DNA of 19,571 nt from Candidatus Zixiibacteriota bacterium (GTDB lineage: Bacteria > Zixibacteria > MSB-5A5 > GN15 > FEB-12), in the NCBI GenBank assembly GCA_003641345.1, contig QNAD01000004.1, forward strand, positions 1 to 19,571, given 5' to 3'. A model generated the notes under the pieces. That model saw nothing but the letters and a program-made list of their open reading frames with translations, ran no database searches and was not told the origin of the DNA. Both the position numbers and the translations under genes were made by a program. Positions 15,215 to 19,571 of the stretch are shown one piece after another. The number at the start of each line of letters is the position of its first letter. The first letter of the stretch is position 1.

Positions 15215-15957
15215 TGAATTTAACATTGTATGTATGGCGTCAAAAAAACGCTAACGATAAGGGGAAAATGGAAAAATATGAGGCTAAAGATATTAGTACT
15301 CATATGTCCTTTTTGGAAATGCTTGATGTTGTCAATGAAGATTTGACCCAACAAGATATTGAACCTATTGCATTCGACCATGATTGCAGAGAAGGTATCT
15401 GCGGTATGTGTTCACTTGTAATCAACGGCACTCCTCATGGACCTGAAAAAGCAACAACCGTTTGTCAACTCCACATGCGTCATTTTAAAGATGGTGATAA
15501 AATTTATATAGAGCCTTGGCGTGCCAGAGCCTTCCCAATTGTCAAAGATTTGATAGTTGATAGATCATCATTTGATAAAATTATGCAAGCAGGTGGATTT
15601 ATTTCGGTTAATACCGGAGGTACACCAGATGCCAATGCGTTGCCAATTTCCAAGAAGGATTCCGACACAGCGATGGACGGTGCCGCTTGTATCGGTTGCG
15701 GCGCATGTGTTGCCGCCTGTCCAAATGCTTCAGCGATGCTTTTCGTCTCTGCCAAAATAACCCAATTTGCTAATTTACCCCAAGGTAAGATAGAAGCAAA
15801 GGAACGGGTTCAAGCAATGGTAGCACAGATGGACAGCGAAGGATTTGGAAATTGCTCCAATCATCTGGAATGTGAAGCTGTTTGCCCAAAAGAAATTAAA
15901 ATTAATTTCATCGGACAATTAAATCGGGAATATATAAAAAGTGTTGGTTCAAAATAG
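15214..15957 (+). CDS. sdhB: Succinate dehydrogenase/fumarate reductase iron-sulfur subunit
   Basis: Electron-transfer subunit linking the flavoprotein to the cytochrome b anchor at the inner membrane. The 247 residues carry a plant-ferredoxin-like half, CREGICGMC (Cys58, 63, 66) with Cys84 for the [2Fe-2S] cluster, and a bacterial-ferredoxin half, [12 protein letters not shown] (Cys159, 162, 165, 169) plus [11 protein letters not shown] (Cys214, 220, 224). This supplies ligands for one [4Fe-4S] cluster (159, 162, 165, 224) and one [3Fe-4S] cluster (169, 214, 220), by analogy to the E. coli pattern. Start ATG 15214 overlaps the sdhA stop (TAATG), with AAGGAG at 15199-15204. It is the last gene of the operon; a strong terminator lies 26 bases past its TAG stop. 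Confidence 0.97.
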   Translation: MNLTLYVWRQKNANDKGKMEKYEAKDISTHMSFLEMLDVVNEDLTQQDIEPIAFDHDCREGICGMCSLVINGTPHGPEKATTVCQLHMRHFKDGDKIYIEPWRARAFPIVKDLIVDRSSFDKIMQAGGFISVNTGGTPDANALPISKKDSDTAMDGAACIGCGACVAACPNASAMLFVSAKITQFANLPQGKIEAKERVQAMVAQMDSEGFGNCSNHLECEAVCPKEIKINFIGQLNREYIKSVGSK

Positions 15958-15983
15958 ATTACTTTTTAAAAATAGATAAATTG

Positions 15984-16010
15984 AAAAAGCCCGCCATCGG
16001 CGGGCTTTTT
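15984..16010. terminator. Bidirectional terminator between sdhB and the MBL-fold gene
   Basis: AAAAAGCCCGCC (15984-15995) pairs over 12 bases with GGCGGGCTTTTT (15999-16010) around ATC. The A-run and T-run make it work in both directions: for sdhCAB on plus and for the dxs-nadK-MBL run on minus, whose last stop begins at 16011. The core is the same as in the terminator at 11668-11692. Confidence 0.93.
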
Positions 16011-16781
16011 TTATAGAAACAGAATCATTCGTTCATGAGCCAGAACAAAACTTTTTAATTCTTCCTCAGTAATACGGCGCCTCATCTGTTTAACAGTGTC
16101 TGCGTCACCTAAATGAGTGAGTATAAATTTTCCAACTTCATCTTCAATAGTAATATTAATTAATTCATCAAGTGAGCTGTGAGTTGTATCCATTATTATA
16201 TAATCACAACCTTTCATAAATGATTGCAACTCACGACTATTACTAACATCGCCAGAATACAATATCTTCTTCCCGTTGATATTCAATAAGAACGAATTGC
16301 TTTTCATTTCATTTTTATATCCGCCATCTTTAATAATATCCTCATAGCCAAGCAAATGATCATTTGAAATGGCCGTTAAACTAAATGGGTCGGTAAATAA
16401 AAATCCATCATTGTACCCTATAATATTGAATTCAAATTCAAACTTTTCAGGGAACATATACATTGAGGTCATCATATTTTGAAACGGCTCCACAAACTCC
16501 TCTGGAAGATACAAATCAAAGGGAGTAGTTTTACCACTAAGATGCAATAATTGAATTAAGAGAGGTAGTTCACAGATATGGTCGGGATGAGTATGTGTAA
16601 TAAATACACGGTTTAAATTTTGTGGATCATTCTCCAACTTCAAGAAAGCTGATATAACTCCCGACCCAACATCAATAAGTGACAAATCACCAGCACAATT
16701 AATTAATGTTCCGGACGTTGCTCTATCTGACTGAGGATAACCGGAAGATGTGCCTAAAATAACTAATTTATAATCGCTCAT
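16011..16781 (-). CDS. MBL-fold metallohydrolase, ribonuclease Z-like
   Basis: A 256-residue metallo-beta-lactamase fold protein. It opens with VILGTSSGYPQSDRATSG (7-24), the N-terminal pattern of the RNase Z/ElaC branch, and has LIDVGSG (35-41). The zinc site is complete: HTHPDH (63-68), His142 in SNDHLLGY, Asp178 in ILYSGDVS, and His223 in ILTHLG. Members include tRNA 3'-processing nuclease, phosphodiesterases and other hydrolases. The long exosite arm that marks true RNase Z is not evident, so the substrate stays open. ATG 16779-16781 has AGAGGA four bases upstream on the minus strand. It begins 23 bases after nadK and closes the operon. No signal peptide is seen; it is probably cytoplasmic. 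Confidence 0.85.
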   Translation of the reverse strand: MSDYKLVILGTSSGYPQSDRATSGTLINCAGDLSLIDVGSGVISAFLKLENDPQNLNRVFITHTHPDHICELPLLIQLLHLSGKTTPFDLYLPEEFVEPFQNMMTSMYMFPEKFEFEFNIIGYNDGFLFTDPFSLTAISNDHLLGYEDIIKDGGYKNEMKSNSFLLNINGKKILYSGDVSNSRELQSFMKGCDYIIMDTTHSSLDELINITIEDEVGKFILTHLGDADTVKQMRRRITEEELKSFVLAHERMILFL

Positions 16782-16804
16782 AAATTCCTCTAAGAAAAGT
16801 GCTC

Positions 16805-17677
16805 TTATTTTTTATCATCCGATAAAGGAGATAGCCCCCAATGTAATTTACTCCTAAGTAATGCAAAATAACTATTTTCAGGAAAAACAATTAATTTCAC
16901 ATCGTAATCTGATTTTGTGATTCTTATTATATCAGAATTATCCAATGTAATTCTTACCTGTCCATCGATAGTTAATACTGATTGTTTATGTTCCGAATGT
17001 ATTTTTATCTCAATACTATCATTACTCGCAAGAATCATCGGTCTTGTATTTAGCGAAAATGAAGAAATCGGTGCTACAGTAACCGCTTCAAGTTTAGGAT
17101 GTACAATCGGTCCCCCAACAGCAAGCGAATAAGCCGTAGAACCTGTTGGAGTTGAGATAATTAAACCATCGGCAGTATAAGTTACTACATCTTCTCCATT
17201 AACTGATAATTTAATTTTAATAATACGACTAACAGGACCATTATCAACAACAACATCATTTAAAGCATAGGGACTTTCTATTTTTTTCCCATTAGTAATC
17301 TCGGTTTTAAGCAGCATTCTCTTTTCCAGCTTATAATCACCTTTTATTATTCTATTTAAAGAGGGAATCAAATCACTTGGTGGAAGCTGGGTCAAAAAAC
17401 CCAAAGACCCAAGATTAATCCCCAAAACTGGAATGTCAGTAGAAACCACAGAACGAGCAGTAGCTAAAAGAGTACCATCGCCACCCATAGACACAACAAT
17501 ATCAACATGACTCGACATTTCTTCTCTATTCATAAAAGTAATATCTTTTTGTAATATTTCTTTTAATTCACTACAGAGAATCAGTTCGTTATTTGTTGAG
17601 TTTGCCCACTCGATAAAATCATTTATCGCCTGAACAGCACCGATTCGTTTTAGATTTGCAATCAGACCAAATCGCAT
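16805..17677 (-). CDS. nadK: NAD kinase
   Basis: Phosphorylates NAD+ to NADP+ in the cytoplasm, using ATP or polyphosphate. The 290 residues match bacterial NadK. Key parts are VVSMGGDGTLLATAR (61-75) with the GGDGT motif at 65-69, GINLGSLGFLTQ (86-97), LNDVVVDNG (139-147) with the Asn-Asp pair that contacts NAD, and DGLIISTPTGSTAYSLAVGGP (170-190), the conserved TPTGSTAYS signature. All expected motifs are intact. ATG 17675-17677 has no Shine-Dalgarno and starts only 10 bases after the dxs stop, so it is probably in one operon with dxs. The pairing makes metabolic sense, because the isoprenoid pathway begun by DXS consumes NADPH at the next step. Confidence 0.97.
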   Translation of the reverse strand: MRFGLIANLKRIGAVQAINDFIEWANSTNNELILCSELKEILQKDITFMNREEMSSHVDIVVSMGGDGTLLATARSVVSTDIPVLGINLGSLGFLTQLPPSDLIPSLNRIIKGDYKLEKRMLLKTEITNGKKIESPYALNDVVVDNGPVSRIIKIKLSVNGEDVVTYTADGLIISTPTGSTAYSLAVGGPIVHPKLEAVTVAPISSFSLNTRPMILASNDSIEIKIHSEHKQSVLTIDGQVRITLDNSDIIRITKSDYDVKLIVFPENSYFALLRSKLHWGLSPLSDDKK

Positions 17678-17687
17678 GTTTGACTTT

Positions 17688-19571
17688 TTATTTTAAATTT
17701 TTTTCAGAAACAGTAGCTGTTTCTGGTTTATTTTGAGAGTCTTGATGTTTATTATTGGAGAATATTTTCAGTTTCCTATAAAACCCATTGCCGCTTTTTA
17801 GAGATTCGGATAAAGAAATAATCGCCTTCGAAATACCTTCTTCGTCGAGTTCAATTTCTCTGAGTAATTCGGCACGAGTACCATGAGTTATATATCTATC
17901 GGGAATTCCCAAAGCCGTAAAAGAACCTTGATACTTATTTGTTAGCAGATAAGCGGCAACTGCCTGACCAAAACCGCCAATAAGTGCATTTTCCTCTATT
18001 GTTACAACTACTTTCGATTTTTTCATTATTTTATTCAAGAATTGTTCATCAAGCGGTTTAACAAAACGAGCATTCACGACTGATATATTTATCCCTTTTT
18101 CTTTCAGAGTATTTTTTATATTCAAAGCTGTAGTAACCATTGTACCAACAGCTAAAATTGCAATATCTTCTTCTGTTGTCAATTGTTCCCAACATCCCCA
18201 ATCAATCGGTTCTATTTCAGCTTTCATCTCAGTTGGTATTGTATCCCGAGGATAGCGGATTGCTATCGGAATTTTAATTTCATTATCAACCGTATAATGA
18301 AGCATTGAACGAAGTTCATTGCCATCTTTAGGAACAGCCATAACGATATCGGGCAAAGTGGAAATAAAAGTTAAATCAAAAACACCATGATGGGTAGGAC
18401 CATCGCCCCCAACTAAGCCACCACGATCCATGCATAATACAACCGGTAATTTTTGAAGAGCAATGTCGTGCATAATCATGTCAAAAGCACGCTGCATAAA
18501 AGTAGAGTAAATAGTCAAATACGGTTTTCCACCTACAGCAGCAATTCCGGCGGCAAATGTACCCGCATGTCCTTCGGCAATCCCAACATCAAAAAATCTT
18601 TCCGGATATTTCTCAGAGAATTCAACTAATCCGGTTCCCGGAGCCATTGCAGCAGAGATTGCAATAACATTTTCATCTTTATCAGCCAGTTCAATCAAAC
18701 TACTTCCAAAAACTTCGGTATAGCTTGGCCTAATAGCCGTTTTTTTATCCATTTGTCCGGTAACTTTATCAAATGTACCCACCCCATGATATTTAGTGGG
18801 ATTTCCTTCAGCCGGTTTATACCCCTTACCTTTGGTAGTAACAATATGAAGCATCTTCGGACCGGAAATATTTTTTAAATTATCTAAAGTTTTAATTAAC
18901 AGTGACAGATCGTGGCCATCTATCGGACCATAATACTTAAAACCAAGTTTTTGAAATAACATTCCAGGAACAATAATACCACGAACCGATTGTTCAATAT
19001 GTTGAATAGCTAAACGAATTTTATCCCGCCTTTTAAAACGACCAATCATTTCCCAAATTTCTTCTCTGAGCCTATTAAATTTTTCATCGGTAAGCATATT
19101 AGTCAAATATTTTGACATTGCACCAACATTTTTAGAGATTGACATTGAATTATCATTGAGTATGACAGTTACATTATTTTTTAAACTACCGGCATTGTTC
19201 AAACCTTCATAAGCCAGACCGCCGGTCATAGCACCATCACCGATTATTGCTACAACTTCATAATCATCGCCGTCAATATCACGAGCCACCGCCATTCCAA
19301 GAGCAGCTGAAATTGAGGTCGAGGCATGTCCAGCACCAAAATGGTCATATGGGGACTCTTCTCTTTTGGAAAAACCAGCAAGACCTTTGTACTGCCTGAT
19401 GGTATCCATTTTATTTCTACGTCCGGTTAAAATTTTATGAGGATAGGTTTGATCGCTAACATCCCAGACCAGCTTATCTCTTGAAATATCCAAAGTATAA
19501 TGCAAAGCAAGCGTCAATTCTATCGTACCAAGATTGGTCGCCAAATGTCCCCCGGTTTTTGATACCGATGA
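17688..19571 (-). CDS. dxs: 1-deoxy-D-xylulose-5-phosphate synthase (N-terminus beyond window)
   Basis: Thiamine diphosphate enzyme condensing pyruvate and glyceraldehyde 3-phosphate, the first step of the MEP isoprenoid pathway and also a source for thiamine and pyridoxal. About 627 codons are present; by comparison with E. coli DXS some 40 N-terminal residues lie past the right edge. The frame continues through TTG 19544 as SKTGGHLATNLG, so that codon is not the start. Motifs in order: GGH (equivalent of E. coli His49), YPHKILTGRR, GAGHASTSIS, GDGAMTGGLAYEG with NDNSMSISKNVG (Mg/ThDP motif), YHGVGTFD, VGIAEGHAGTFAAG (catalytic Glu), and DRGGLVGGDGPTHHGVFDL. The one anomaly is WDVSDQTYPHK where WDVGHQ.Y.HK is expected. 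The last 35 or so residues form a polar extension (NNKHQDSQNKPE...). Confidence 0.96.
   Translation of the reverse strand, partial: SSVSKTGGHLATNLGTIELTLALHYTLDISRDKLVWDVSDQTYPHKILTGRRNKMDTIRQYKGLAGFSKREESPYDHFGAGHASTSISAALGMAVARDIDGDDYEVVAIIGDGAMTGGLAYEGLNNAGSLKNNVTVILNDNSMSISKNVGAMSKYLTNMLTDEKFNRLREEIWEMIGRFKRRDKIRLAIQHIEQSVRGIIVPGMLFQKLGFKYYGPIDGHDLSLLIKTLDNLKNISGPKMLHIVTTKGKGYKPAEGNPTKYHGVGTFDKVTGQMDKKTAIRPSYTEVFGSSLIELADKDENVIAISAAMAPGTGLVEFSEKYPERFFDVGIAEGHAGTFAAGIAAVGGKPYLTIYSTFMQRAFDMIMHDIALQKLPVVLCMDRGGLVGGDGPTHHGVFDLTFISTLPDIVMAVPKDGNELRSMLHYTVDNEIKIPIAIRYPRDTIPTEMKAEIEPIDWGCWEQLTTEEDIAILAVGTMVTTALNIKNTLKEKGINISVVNARFVKPLDEQFLNKIMKKSKVVVTIEENALIGGFGQAVAAYLLTNKYQGSFTALGIPDRYITHGTRAELLREIELDEEGISKAIISLSESLKSGNGFYRKLKIFSNNKHQDSQNKPETATVSEKNLK

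Noticed and set aside
19542..19544. TTG as start codon of dxs
   Set aside because: The upstream codons to the window edge keep the conserved SxTGGH motif in frame, so this TTG encodes an internal Leu.

Overview
The window looks like chromosomal DNA from an uncultured, AT-rich bacterium of the Fibrobacterota-Chlorobi-Bacteroidota (FCB) group. The pointers are a very large SprA-family outer-membrane protein, a type-B succinate dehydrogenase with a single cytochrome b anchor, and two small secreted proteins of a kind I associate from memory with candidate phylum Zixibacteria (the WEYF and DNTISS-GDTL motifs of one; the ERDWDGNLPE and PPGG signature of the other). The placement is an inference; no search could be run. 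A selenocysteine tRNA shows that the organism probably decodes UGA as Sec.

Layout. (1) Positions 1-10125 are a minus-strand run read recG, DUF1844 gene, murB, sprA, then the N-terminal part of a secreted M28-like peptidase cut by the left edge. (2) Positions 10126-10955 hold regulatory inverted repeats, selC (tRNA-Sec, 10300-10393) with a strong promoter of its own, and then about 560 bases without a credible gene but packed with inverted repeats. (3) Positions 10956-12278 hold the two small secreted proteins on the minus strand, separated by an intrinsic terminator. (4) Positions 12576-15957 are a tight plus-strand sdhC-sdhA-sdhB operon ending at a bidirectional terminator. (5) Positions 16011-19571 are a minus-strand run dxs (cut by the right edge), nadK, and an RNase Z-like metallo-beta-lactamase gene.

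Most genes are housekeeping: DNA branch migration (RecG), peptidoglycan precursor synthesis (MurB), isoprenoid precursor synthesis (DXS), NADP supply (NadK), and the TCA cycle/respiratory chain (SdhCAB). SprA, the peptidase and the two small secreted proteins belong to the cell envelope.

The points most worth a second look are: the tRNA-Sec, which seems to lack one acceptor-stem base and so has a bulged U; its promoter, which puts the predicted transcription start on the first tRNA base; the 225-bp element with 13-bp terminal inverted repeats just downstream; the lack of UGA among the twelve complete stop codons; and a DXS in which the usual Gly-His of the GHQ.Y.HK motif reads Ser-Asp. I saw no clear novel multi-gene system.
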